From the NCBI GenBank assembly GCA_945907055.1, contig CAMDSG010000061.1, positions 1 through 9,149 on the forward strand: a stretch of 9,149 nt of DNA, given 5' to 3'. Positions 1-7,503 of this stretch are shown here, in pieces. Under the pieces are notes generated by a model. It searched no databases, had not been told where the DNA came from, and saw nothing but the letters and a program-made list of their open reading frames with translations. How positions within the stretch are numbered: position 1 is the first letter of the stretch; each line of letters begins with the position of its first letter. The translations under genes were made by a program, and so were the position numbers. The DNA is from Bifidobacterium breve. Its GTDB lineage: Bacteria; Actinomycetota; Acidimicrobiia; IMCC26256.

Positions 1-45
1 TACCTGCATTGAAAGAAAAGCCGCGGGCTGGACTCTGTAATCACG

Positions 46-462
46 ATGAGCCTCGTTGTATCACTAACCGGCGTATACGACGCAGATGGAGGAGCGATAG
101 GCGAGTTGAGGTATTGGATCGGCGCTCGCCTAGGTAAAACGCATTGCTCGCTCTGCGAAGTTACACATTCCGCGATTAGGGAGAGGCGTGAGTGGAGCGA
201 GACGCGATCGACTTTGAGCGTTGAGTTCCGCACTGTCCATCGAGATGAGCAGAGCAAACCCGTCTCGACTGCAACTAACGGCCTATTCCCAGCTGTTGTC
301 GCTCAAGATGAGAATGGAGCGGCATACCTGCTTCTCGGCCCTGAGGATATTGAGGAGATTGCTCGCTACGCCGAGCCCCACCTTGCTTTGGTTGCAGCGG
401 CAGAGCAAGCGGGTACAGCGGTTGGCCTCTCTTGGCCGGGGGGATCCCTAAGAAATCCCTGA
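46..462 (+). CDS. Conserved small protein with HCxLCxxTH motif, function unknown
   Basis: This 138-residue protein has no signal peptide or membrane segment. The N-terminus (VVSLTGVYDADGG, then GELRYW) leads into a compact motif, His33-Cys34-x2-Cys37-x3-His41, followed by HRDE at 65-68. The histidines and paired cysteines could bind a metal or form a redox site; this is inference. I recognise the overall pattern (YxADGG, GELxY, HCxLCxxTH, HRDE) as a widespread bacterial family of uncharacterised small proteins, so the gene is likely real. ATG 46 is the first usual start after an in-frame TGA at 10-12; no good Shine-Dalgarno sequence precedes it. The last 20 or so residues look unconserved. 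A hairpin directly after the stop suggests it may be transcribed separately from the next gene. No function can be assigned. Confidence 0.8.
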   Translation: MSLVVSLTGVYDADGGAIGELRYWIGARLGKTHCSLCEVTHSAIRERREWSETRSTLSVEFRTVHRDEQSKPVSTATNGLFPAVVAQDENGAAYLLLGPEDIEEIARYAEPHLALVAAAEQAGTAVGLSWPGGSLRNP

Positions 463-484
463 GCGACCCAAGCAGGTCGCCTTT
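463..484 (+). terminator. Short hairpin after the first gene, possible weak terminator
   Basis: GCGACC (463-468) and GGTCGC (475-480) form a perfect 6-bp GC-rich stem with a 6-base loop, starting right after the stop codon at 460-462. Only a short CTTT follows, so intrinsic termination would be weak. The position after the stop and the GC-rich stem favour a terminator over chance, but the poor U tract limits confidence. Confidence 0.4.
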
Positions 485-527
485 AGGTGTGAAGATGTAT
501 ACCTATCAGAGCCGATGAGAAGCGCTA

Positions 528-1793
528 GTGAGAGTTCATAAAGGAATTACAGATCGCCATCAAGGATATTTACGCGCAGTTTTTCTCAGGCTGCTAGCCC
601 TCGTCTCTTTGATAGGTCTTATCTCCTCACTCTCGGTCAGTGCTGATACTCGAGAAGCCTCTGCTACTCAGCGCCCTGCGGTGGTCGTAAAAAATGCGGG
701 CTCAGGTACCGCGGCGGCGCCGCGCATCGCTGCGCTCTCCTCGTTTGTGACGCGCTCTGACGCGACAGTGGTCGAGTCGAATCGAGATCTTGGAAATCTG
801 AGGTCGCAGCTAGTACGCCTCCAGAGTGCAGAGGCAGCAGCGCGCGCCCATACTGATGAGCTAGGAGTCATCGAAGCGCAGGCCCAGAGCAACCTCATTG
901 AGGCTAGAGCGACTCTAGCTAGCCTCGCGGCAGCAGCGTATAGAGATACTGCGAGTGCACCGGCCTTTGTCATATTTTTGAGGGCTAGAACTCCACTCGA
1001 TATCGAGTACCGCCAGGAGCTTGTACGGCAGACTGCACGAGTTCGTAATAGGGCAGTAAGGCAAGCAAAATCTGCAGAGGTCATAGCTGCGAATGCAACA
1101 AGAACTGCACGAATCGAGCGAGACCGTATCCGGGGAGAACTCGAGACAGTCTCTGCCCGGATACCTGCAGTGGAGAAGCGTGGTAACTCCGCTCGCATCA
1201 GCGCTACGAACGGTAGGTTCTGGCTGGCGCGTTGGAGCTCAATCGCTAACGGTACGGCGACCGCAATACGCGGGCAGCCAGTACTCGGCTCAGAGGAGAT
1301 GTCGCGTTGGTTTGTTGGTACACGCGGTAATCGGTCTCGAGCCACAGTTCCAATGCCTGAGCTTGCGCGCTACTACGTCGAGGAGGGTTCCTCTGAGAAT
1401 ATTCGTGGCGATATTGCATTCGCTCAGAGCGTCTTAGAGACAGGTGGCTTTAGGTTCCCAGATGGAGGCCAGGTTGCTCCTAGCGATAATAACTTTGCAG
1501 GTATGGGTGCTTGTGATTCTTGTGCATCTGGTCGGTCGTACCCTGCAGCCCGAATCGGTGTTAGGGCGCAAATGCAGTTGCTGCGCGTCTACGCGCAGCC
1601 TGGTCTGCGTAACTCAATGCTGGGTAACCCCGCAGTAGACCCGCGCCTCGATACTCATTATCTAAAGGGGAAGGTCCAGGCATGGTCTGGCCTAACCGGC
1701 ACCTGGGCGACTGCTCGTGCATATGGAGATCGAATCATTGAGATCTACTCAGAGATGCTTTCATGGCTAACGGACCGCGCAGGCTTGGGATAA
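528..1793 (+). CDS. Secreted peptidoglycan hydrolase: coiled coil plus glucosaminidase domain
   Basis: This is a predicted exported cell-wall hydrolase that would cut the N-acetylglucosamine glycan bond. Residues 16-39 form a signal peptide (hydrophobic LLALVSLIGLISSL, then SVSAD). Residues about 80-215 are Ala/Arg/Glu-rich and helical, broken near 138-160, like the autoinhibitory coiled coils of PcsB- or RipA-type hydrolases. Residues about 275-412 match the mannosyl-glycoprotein endo-beta-N-acetylglucosaminidase (GH73-like) domain: ARYYVEEG, then FAQSVLETGGF with Glu304 as the likely catalytic acid, NNFAGMGACDSC at 321-332, and GVRAQMQLLRVYA. Cys329 and Cys332 could form a disulphide outside the cell. 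The start is GTG at 528, with a weak GAGAAG at 517-522; an in-frame stop at 516-518 rules out a longer protein. It converges on the leftward block. The domain call is firm; the exact bond cut is inferred. Confidence 0.85.
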   Translation: MRVHKGITDRHQGYLRAVFLRLLALVSLIGLISSLSVSADTREASATQRPAVVVKNAGSGTAAAPRIAALSSFVTRSDATVVESNRDLGNLRSQLVRLQSAEAAARAHTDELGVIEAQAQSNLIEARATLASLAAAAYRDTASAPAFVIFLRARTPLDIEYRQELVRQTARVRNRAVRQAKSAEVIAANATRTARIERDRIRGELETVSARIPAVEKRGNSARISATNGRFWLARWSSIANGTATAIRGQPVLGSEEMSRWFVGTRGNRSRATVPMPELARYYVEEGSSENIRGDIAFAQSVLETGGFRFPDGGQVAPSDNNFAGMGACDSCASGRSYPAARIGVRAQMQLLRVYAQPGLRNSMLGNPAVDPRLDTHYLKGKVQAWSGLTGTWATARAYGDRIIEIYSEMLSWLTDRAGLG

Positions 1794-1859
1794 ATCTAAG
1801 AGGCCCTGATTCGCTTTGAGAACATCACGAGCGAAGACAAACTCGTAGATCCCTCCAAA

Positions 1860-3095
1860 TTAGTGAGTAGCTCCAAGACTCTCTGCGATTGCTTCTCCTG
1901 CTCTGCGGCCAGAGAAAAGCGCTCCTTGAATAGATGCGGTATCCCGATGATCTCCGCACACCCAAAGGTTGTCCCCAAGATTGACGCGTTGGCGAGCGTT
2001 AAGTGGCGCGCGCTGATCGGGGTGGCCGTGCACAATTCGGTCTATGCGAAGCGTCTCCCATGACTCGACGACAGGCCCAATCCATTGCGTTAGGTGCTTC
2101 CGCGCCTGCGTCTCTAATCCAACGTCTCCAACGGTTCCAGGAATCGATGCGGCGATTAAACACTTTCCGGGAGGAGCATATTTCTCGGAGACAGCGCTCA
2201 TGATCGCTAGATTGCGTACAGCGGCATCGGTGCTCCCATCGAGAGCGATGAACTTACCTATTCCCGGTGGCGGCGAATCTGCTGAGAACCAGATACACGA
2301 TGTTGAGCGCGAACCTGGATTAGGTATCCCTAACAGCCCTGAGGCGCTTGCTCCATCAGTTGCAACTACGACTGCGTCTGCGGTGATGCGATCTCCCCCG
2401 TCGATTATGAGATGAGTTCCGGTTGTCTCAACTGCTCGCGCTCCAAGGCGGATAGTTCCAGGGGCAAGCGATGAGGCAAGTTGTTTAGTAATTTCTCCCA
2501 TGCCCTGTGCTGGAACTCCTGAGGTGCCGGCAGCCAGCATACGCAGTATTAAAAGAAACCTGAGGGAGGAGACCTCAAGATCTGGATCAAGTTGAATACC
2601 TGAGAAGAGTGGTCGCCAGAAATTATTAATCATGCGATCAGAAAACTTGCGCTGTTCAAGGAAGTCGTGAGTGGAGGTATCGCTGCGATGTAGTAGGTCC
2701 TGAACGCTCCCGGTGCGGGCAGAAGTCACTAACGCAAGTAGTCGCAGTTTGTCTGCCAGGGAGCCAATCGGCGCTCTTGTCGTCTCGAGTAGAAGGTGTG
2801 GTTTCTTAAGCGGATCGGCAACGCGCCAGTTACGTTCGTTTACCCTTACAACTGCGCCGCGATCAAACAGGCGCATATCTAACTGTGTTAAGTCAATAAA
2901 ACGCTCTACCTCTGGGTATGCAGTAAGAAGTATTTGAAAACCGCGATCAAGGCGATAGCCATCAAGTTCGTCGGTGCGCACTCTCCCGCCAACACCATCC
3001 GAGGACTCAAAGATCTGGGCATCAATGCCATGATGCTGGAGGGTACGCGCGCAAGCTAATCCCGCAAGACCTGCACCGATAATCGCTACTGACAC
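1860..3095 (-). CDS. FAD-dependent oxidoreductase, amine oxidase / phytoene desaturase-like
   Basis: This 411-residue protein is a flavoprotein of the flavin amine oxidase superfamily, which also includes protoporphyrinogen oxidases and phytoene desaturases. The FAD-binding Rossmann motif GAGLAG lies at 7-12, an acidic residue ends the second strand (Glu30), GGR follows at 36-38, and DRGFQ at 50-54 is typical of the family. The C-terminal FAD motif CGDHRDTASIQGALFSGRRAG (380-400) shows that the protein is complete. The start is GTG, which puts the glycine motif at the usual distance from the N-terminus; the ribosome binding site is poor. It lies 10 bases after the DUF2236 gene and is probably translated from the same mRNA. 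The substrate is unknown; carotenoid-like, porphyrin or amine substrates are all possible. Confidence 0.88.
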   Translation of the reverse strand: MSVAIIGAGLAGLACARTLQHHGIDAQIFESSDGVGGRVRTDELDGYRLDRGFQILLTAYPEVERFIDLTQLDMRLFDRGAVVRVNERNWRVADPLKKPHLLLETTRAPIGSLADKLRLLALVTSARTGSVQDLLHRSDTSTHDFLEQRKFSDRMINNFWRPLFSGIQLDPDLEVSSLRFLLILRMLAAGTSGVPAQGMGEITKQLASSLAPGTIRLGARAVETTGTHLIIDGGDRITADAVVVATDGASASGLLGIPNPGSRSTSCIWFSADSPPPGIGKFIALDGSTDAAVRNLAIMSAVSEKYAPPGKCLIAASIPGTVGDVGLETQARKHLTQWIGPVVESWETLRIDRIVHGHPDQRAPLNARQRVNLGDNLWVCGDHRDTASIQGALFSGRRAGEAIAESLGATH

Positions 3096-3105
3096 CTTTG
3101 AGAAA

Positions 3106-4065
3106 CTATCTATTCTTGGAGTTGTTGAGCGATGCGAGCATGGGGGGTGGAGGGCCGAGAGCCCAACCTAGAACTGCCAGTAGCGCCGCGGTACTGGGTT
3201 TTATTACGACCTGGGAGGTGATGATGGGGAGTGGCAAGCGCAGTAAAACGCGCTGCCGAAGGCTCAAGAGTTCAATCGCCGCTGCGGCCATAAGGCCATA
3301 TGCAGGCATCACAGGAAGGGGGAGAGGGGGCAGGACTAAAAATCTAACCACCTCGTGTGCCTTATCGCTAGGTGCTGCATCTGGGTGATTCGAGATCCAA
3401 TGCGATAATGCTTTTGAAGTCTCGGGAAGGTCGTCTGCGCCAAGAGCCAGCCCTAGTACGCGCATCTCCTGAACATAGGTGTCTGCCTCTTTCTCTGTAA
3501 TGCGCTCCCCATAAGTGCGGTATGCAACTAGGAAAGACTCAACCTCTACGTTGTGTACCCATGAAAGCAAAGCGGGATCGTTAGCGCTGTAGCTGCGACC
3601 ATCTGAAGCCTGACCCCTGACTTTTAAATGCACATTACGGACCATCTCGATCGCCTTCTGCGCCTCGGGGGTAGAACCATAAGTGGTTGTGGCGACAAAG
3701 CGCCCGGTTCTAGCTAGCCGACCAAGTGGGTCAGAGCGGTAAGCCGAATGCTCGGCCACTCCTGCAATAGCGAGTGGATGAAGTGACTGAACGAATAATG
3801 CACGCAGCCCACCAATAAGCATTGATTTATCTGCGTGAATCCGCCAAGTTATAGACCCCGGACCAAAAATGCCAGGGTCTGATGCATCTGCGATATCAAA
3901 CTCTGGGTACTCACCGCTCCCGGCAGTAAGCATTGATCGGGCAGCGTCTCCGACTTTTCTCTGAACTAGCCCAAACGCTGCACTGGGGAAGTTGGCGATC
4001 TCAAATGCTGCATCGATCGGTGCTGCGAGGATTCCAAATGAATTACTGCGACTCGAGTTATCCAC
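3106..4065 (-). CDS. DUF2236 / MpaB-like oxygenase family protein
   Basis: This 319-residue protein resembles the DUF2236 family (Pfam ER-bound oxygenase MpaB/rubber oxygenase catalytic domain). Family members include fungal MpaB, which cleaves a prenyl chain, and the haem-containing rubber oxygenase Lcp; most bacterial members are uncharacterised. Visible signatures are GSITWRIHAD with Arg75, QSLHPLA with His96, VRNVHLKVRG with His146 and WVHNVEVES with His171. The histidines are candidate haem or metal ligands. The protein is mainly helical, and the hydrophobic C-terminus (about 245-305) could touch the membrane. It starts with GTG; TTAGGT, overlapping the stop of the preceding gene, can serve as Shine-Dalgarno sequence. 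The gap is 7 bases upstream and 10 bases to the flavoprotein, so translational coupling is likely. The family call is firm; the reaction is not. Confidence 0.85.
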   Translation of the reverse strand: MDNSSRSNSFGILAAPIDAAFEIANFPSAAFGLVQRKVGDAARSMLTAGSGEYPEFDIADASDPGIFGPGSITWRIHADKSMLIGGLRALFVQSLHPLAIAGVAEHSAYRSDPLGRLARTGRFVATTTYGSTPEAQKAIEMVRNVHLKVRGQASDGRSYSANDPALLSWVHNVEVESFLVAYRTYGERITEKEADTYVQEMRVLGLALGADDLPETSKALSHWISNHPDAAPSDKAHEVVRFLVLPPLPLPVMPAYGLMAAAAIELLSLRQRVLLRLPLPIITSQVVIKPSTAALLAVLGWALGPPPPMLASLNNSKNR

Positions 4066-4072
4066 TTCGGAC

Positions 4073-6442
4073 CTAACTTTTTAGCGGCATACGGGGTTCA
4101 TTCTCGTCCCCGTACCCTAGGGCAGGCTCCTCAATTTCAAATGACCAAGGCTGGAGAACTATTAGTGACAGAAGACACGGGACCATGACTGCAAGCATCA
4201 TGCCAGGGACTGTCACCCCCGAGTCATTAAGCAGGAGCCCGAGTACGGCCATGGTCGCGAATGAGATTCCGCCAGCACGCAGCGTCGGTAAATTCGAGTT
4301 CAGTCTTTTTATCCAGGGTGTTTTGAACCCTAGGAAAGCCAAGAATGCAAGTAGCGCAATCGTTGCGATTACCCACGTTGGCACCAAGAATGTGTTGAGC
4401 ATTAGACCTGCCTTGCGCTCTACCACGGTGACGAAGCCACCTATGCCTTCATTCCCGATCTTCTCAAAGAATCTCCCGACATGGGTTCGGGAGTCGCGAG
4501 GGCGTGTGAGGTCAGCAAACCCAACCAGGAGTCCCGCTATTAATAATGCAATTGAGAAAAGTGCAATGGATTTAGCCTTGATTTGTTTACCAGCCGCTAG
4601 CCACAAAAAGACTGCAAAGGCTGGAGCATTCGATAGGGCGCCACCAAAATCTTGACCCCAAGGCGGAGCCGCAACAACGACGAGTACGAACCCGAGGAGG
4701 ATTGCTGCAATGCGAACCCCTCGCTTACCGCCAATCCATGCAGCGAGAATTGTCGCGAGGATGAGTGCACTTGCGCTCAATTGGGCCGATGCGGGGTTGC
4801 CCAAGCCACTAATTCGTACTCCAATTGAAGGCGAGTAACCAAAGACAGTGGCGAATTGAAGCCGAGTTCCAGTAATCGTGTCCACTGTGTGCAGGGCGAC
4901 AATAAATCCTGTGGCAGCGGCCGTCGGGAGAAGCCAGTTGAATCTCCTCAACGTGGTGCAGGTAGCCCCAAAAATGAGCGCGAACGCAACGACAAACAAC
5001 CAATAGGCCCCCGCTCCCCAAATATAAAATGGAAGGGGAGCGCTGAGGAAGGTTGCGGCCACCATTCCAAGGACAGCGAGACAGAGTCCAGCGAACGGGA
5101 TTTTAGCTTTAGCAAACTCTGGATTCTGGAGAATGAGCAGACTGGCGATAAGCACGACAGCGATCGCCAATGCGACCATTGCGGTGCCGATTACTGAGTC
5201 GCGAAACTGCGACTCGAAATTCTCGCGACTGAGTTGTGAGACTCGAGTATCAAAGGAACCTTTGGAGGCTGAAAATTTAGCCGGGCGACCCTCCATTGTC
5301 TCGGGGGCCGTAATTTGAAGTTGGGTAAGAGTTGTAGGAGCCAAATCTTGAAGGCTTATATAGCCCGGTCGATTTGTTGTTCCACTCTGAGCCAGACCTG
5401 CCTCGATCCCAGGGCCGCGCATAGCGAATAACCCGAGGTTCCGCTCGTACGAAGGGTGGAACGCTCCAAAGGCAATTACTAGGTCTCGCTTGGTGTCTAC
5501 GCGATCCAAGAGCTGCCCGATCATGCGATCGCTTGCTTCGAGCGCCGATATCCGTTGGCGTTTGCGCTCCGCGGGGCTTACAAAAAGTCGGTACGCGTCC
5601 GCTCTTGCAAGATCAGAGGCCTCAACGAGAACCACCGAACGGTCTCGCCACGCTCTATCGAAAGCCTCTACGACTTTAGAGGGATTCAACTCCAATCCAA
5701 ATGGAGCGCGATTCCTTTTCCTCAGGAGAGAACTCGATAACTCGCCGTCGGGCAAGCGCCCTGTCGCGTCGACCAAGGCAAGAGCGGCCTCTCGATGAAG
5801 TCGGTCCTCATCTGTTGTCTCTTCACTATGGTCGGCATTCGCAATAACGCTGGGCGTGTAGGAGGAAGCAATTAGCGCATCAGTTAATGCCCCTGGCGTC
5901 GAGTCAAAGAGAAACTCGTTATTCTCCGCAACTAGTGCCGGAAAATTGATTGCGCCCGCGGGAGCGTTCAATTTATATCCAGTTCGACGTTCGTAGATAT
6001 CTGCGGCGGTCGTCCCTCCGTATCGCTCATTCTCCTCGAGGACCGCGCCAGCCCCGGCGCCTCCCGTGGAGCGAGTTCCGGCTCCAATTGTTGTATAGCC
6101 ATCTCCAGCATCTGTGTTACGCGTCGTGGTGCGCAGCATTAAATTTGCCATGGAGGACTTCTTGAGAAATGCCTCAAGGTTTGGAAGGTCGTGGTTCTTT
6201 ACGTCCGCCCAGGTGACAGTAGGTAGAGCCAACAGAAGAACCCGCTTAGGCGCAGAAGACCCTCCCGCCGAAGACCCTCCCGCCGAAGACCCTGCCGTAG
6301 CCGCTCCGGCGGGGGCAGCGATCAAGATCGATGTCGCAATTACACCAAGAGCGGTCGCACGTTGCAGGAATGTGCATGCTCCTCTGCCAATCAATGCTTT
6401 TGCGATACGCGTCTGGCGGTTATACATCAGTGGTTTGTGCAT
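4073..6442 (-). CDS. Large membrane protein with degenerate alkaline-phosphatase-like ectodomain
   Basis: This 789-residue envelope protein has three parts. Residues 1-48 are a signal peptide or anchor ending in APAGAA, followed by a GGSSA repeat linker at about 51-64. Residues 67-390 resemble the alkaline phosphatase / phosphodiesterase fold: VLLLALPTVTWADV, then DGYTTIGAG at 114-122 and FAMRGPGIEAG at 339-349. Residues about 415-765 hold roughly ten membrane segments, with polar motifs GYSPSIGVRISGLGNP (535-550) and NDSGVTVPGMM (739-749) that I recall from large uncharacterised actinobacterial membrane proteins. The usual Asp of the first strand and the late Asp-His pair are not evident, so catalysis is doubtful. 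It starts with ATG at 6442; ATG at 6427 is also possible, and neither has a good ribosome binding site. It is the first gene of a three-gene leftward cluster. Its role is unknown, perhaps in lipid or glycan handling. Confidence 0.8.
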   Translation of the reverse strand: MHKPLMYNRQTRIAKALIGRGACTFLQRATALGVIATSILIAAPAGAATAGSSAGGSSAGGSSAPKRVLLLALPTVTWADVKNHDLPNLEAFLKKSSMANLMLRTTTRNTDAGDGYTTIGAGTRSTGGAGAGAVLEENERYGGTTAADIYERRTGYKLNAPAGAINFPALVAENNEFLFDSTPGALTDALIASSYTPSVIANADHSEETTDEDRLHREAALALVDATGRLPDGELSSSLLRKRNRAPFGLELNPSKVVEAFDRAWRDRSVVLVEASDLARADAYRLFVSPAERKRQRISALEASDRMIGQLLDRVDTKRDLVIAFGAFHPSYERNLGLFAMRGPGIEAGLAQSGTTNRPGYISLQDLAPTTLTQLQITAPETMEGRPAKFSASKGSFDTRVSQLSRENFESQFRDSVIGTAMVALAIAVVLIASLLILQNPEFAKAKIPFAGLCLAVLGMVAATFLSAPLPFYIWGAGAYWLFVVAFALIFGATCTTLRRFNWLLPTAAATGFIVALHTVDTITGTRLQFATVFGYSPSIGVRISGLGNPASAQLSASALILATILAAWIGGKRGVRIAAILLGFVLVVVAAPPWGQDFGGALSNAPAFAVFLWLAAGKQIKAKSIALFSIALLIAGLLVGFADLTRPRDSRTHVGRFFEKIGNEGIGGFVTVVERKAGLMLNTFLVPTWVIATIALLAFLAFLGFKTPWIKRLNSNLPTLRAGGISFATMAVLGLLLNDSGVTVPGMMLAVMVPCLLSLIVLQPWSFEIEEPALGYGDENEPRMPLKS
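6255..6299 (-). repeat. Three tandem 15-bp units encoding a GGSSA linker
   Basis: Units at 6255-6269 and 6270-6284 are identical (GAAGACCCTCCCGCC on the plus strand). A third at 6285-6299 differs at three bases. On the coding strand they give the pentapeptide GGSSA repeated after the signal peptide of the membrane protein, a flexible linker before the phosphatase-like domain. The unit length is a multiple of three, so changes in copy number keep the reading frame. Confidence 0.9.
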
Positions 6443-6577
6443 TGCGCTAAATCATGCCACCGGCAGACTGCAAGCGTGCGCCTAGCAGAGAATAGATTTT
6501 GAAGATTGGAGCCTTGGGTCCATGCCTTCTTAATCCTTGAGGGATTTAGCCTGTGAGTATTGATATCCCTAGCGATA
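6443..6577. other. Gap between two leftward gene groups, no clear gene
   Basis: The gap between the SDR stop and the membrane protein start is 139 bases, much longer than the gaps inside either group. It holds no convincing coding region. It probably carries the promoter of the three-gene operon. I see only weak minus-strand -10-like sequences, such as TATTCT near 6490, without a matching -35. A small AATCC/GGATT inverted repeat lies at 6532-6546. Confidence 0.4.
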
Positions 6578-6600
6578 GGAGTTAGCGGTTGACTAACTCC
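6578..6600 (-). terminator. Perfect 8-bp inverted repeat across the SDR stop codon
   Basis: GGAGTTAG (6578-6585) and CTAACTCC (6593-6600) are perfect inverted copies around a 7-base loop, and the stop codon at 6582-6584 lies in one arm. On the minus-strand RNA this would form a hairpin at the very end of the SDR gene. No T-rich tract follows, so it is not a classical intrinsic terminator. It could still stabilise the 3' end or mark the boundary between the two leftward gene groups. Confidence 0.4.
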
Positions 6601-7487
6601 GCACTTACTTCCCAGAGTCTCTTCTGCGCGTCAATATCTAATGCTTGAGAAGTAGGCTTCTTGAGCCTTGACTTCTCGTAATACCCCCCGCTTGCTGTAG
6701 CAGTTGATTGGTCTGTGGCCACAAAAACCGATGTGGCTGCACCTTTCTTGGGGCTGATTGCGAATAATTGGGCTCCGAGTGCAACGGCCCAATCAAGGCG
6801 CCCTGTATCTCCATCGCGACCAAACCTGCTCGCTACGTAACCGGGGTGAAGAGAGTTGGCTGTAACGCCGCTGCCGGAGAGTCTCTTCGCAAGTTCATTT
6901 GCAAACAGGATATTGGCGAGTTTCGACTCTCCGTATACGCCCATTCCTGAGTAATTCTTTCGGCGCTCAAGGTCGTCAAAATTGACTCCGTTGCGCGCGA
7001 ACTTGTGGGCATTTGATGCAACTACTACGACGCGCGATCCGCCGAATTCCTGAGCCGTCTTTGCGAGGATTCCGCCCAAGAGGTCGGTGAGTAGAAAATG
7101 ACCGAGGTGATTAACTCCGAACGTTGTCTCGAAACCATCGACCGTCATGCTCCGTTGTGTCTGGAGGAGTCCCGCATTATTTAGTAAAACATCAATGCGG
7201 TCGGTCGCGCTCATCACTGTGGTTGCGAATGACCTAATTGACGCAAGGCTTGCGAGGTCGAGCGATAGCAACTCAACTTTTGTCGAGCCGCTGCGCTCCT
7301 TCACCTCTGATAGGGCATCCGCTCCTCGTTGTGCATCGCGGGATGTGAATATCACCCGAGCGCCCATTGAGGCTATTGCGATTGCGCTCTCTTTACCTAT
7401 GCCCGCATTGCCACCCGTTATAACAACTGTTTTTTGGCTAATGGTTTGGCCGATGGATTCAGAAGTTTGATCGTCGATTTGTCCCAT
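6582..7487 (-). CDS. SDR oxidoreductase, retinol dehydrogenase-like
   Basis: This classical-type short-chain dehydrogenase/reductase resembles the RDH/WWOX-like group. With the start at ATG 7487 it has 301 residues. Nucleotide-binding TGGNAGIG is at 24-31, and an Arg (SRD, residue 50) after the second strand favours NADP(H). NNAG is at 103-106, VNHLGHF at 125-131, Ser158 in VVVASNAHK, and the catalytic Tyr185-GES-Lys189. LHPGYV follows at 213-218. A longer reading from TTG 7508 would add seven residues and overlap the upstream gene. I prefer ATG 7487 because AGGA lies nine bases before it, overlapping the stop of the endonuclease-like gene, which suggests coupled translation. The substrate is unknown; relatives act on diverse alcohols, ketones and lipophilic compounds. 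Confidence 0.88.
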   Translation of the reverse strand: MGQIDDQTSESIGQTISQKTVVITGGNAGIGKESAIAIASMGARVIFTSRDAQRGADALSEVKERSGSTKVELLSLDLASLASIRSFATTVMSATDRIDVLLNNAGLLQTQRSMTVDGFETTFGVNHLGHFLLTDLLGGILAKTAQEFGGSRVVVVASNAHKFARNGVNFDDLERRKNYSGMGVYGESKLANILFANELAKRLSGSGVTANSLHPGYVASRFGRDGDTGRLDWAVALGAQLFAISPKKGAATSVFVATDQSTATASGGYYEKSRLKKPTSQALDIDAQKRLWEVSAELVNR

Positions 7488-7488
7488 A

Positions 7489-7503
7489 GTCACAGATCCT
7501 AAG
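7489..7503 (-). promoter_or_regulatory. Shine-Dalgarno AGGA overlapping a stop codon, sets the SDR start
   Basis: On the minus strand CTTAGGATCTGTGACT runs directly into ATG at 7487. TAG in this stretch (7499-7501) is the stop of the preceding gene and its last two bases begin AGGA. The nine-base spacer is suitable. This favours the ATG over the upstream TTG at 7508. Confidence 0.6.

Noticed and set aside
668..1345. Leftward 225-codon open frame opposite the wall hydrolase
   Set aside because: It lies fully antisense to the coiled-coil part of a well-supported gene; its product is an Arg/Ala/Ser-rich string without motifs, as expected for a shadow frame.
1810..1835. TTCGCT/AGCGAA inverted repeat between the convergent genes
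   Set aside because: A 6-bp stem with a 14-base loop and no T tract is too weak to call a terminator; the 66-base convergent gap shows nothing better.
2044..2415. Rightward 123-codon open frame inside the flavoprotein gene
   Set aside because: It is antisense to the conserved flavoprotein, has no recognisable domain or ribosome binding site, and is best explained as a shadow frame.
5490..5798. Rightward open frame of 102 codons inside the membrane protein gene
   Set aside because: It is antisense to the phosphatase-like domain and has a low-complexity Ser/Arg-rich product.
6532..6546. AATCC/GGATT small hairpin in the 139-base gap
   Set aside because: The stem is only five base pairs and AT-containing, with no supporting context.
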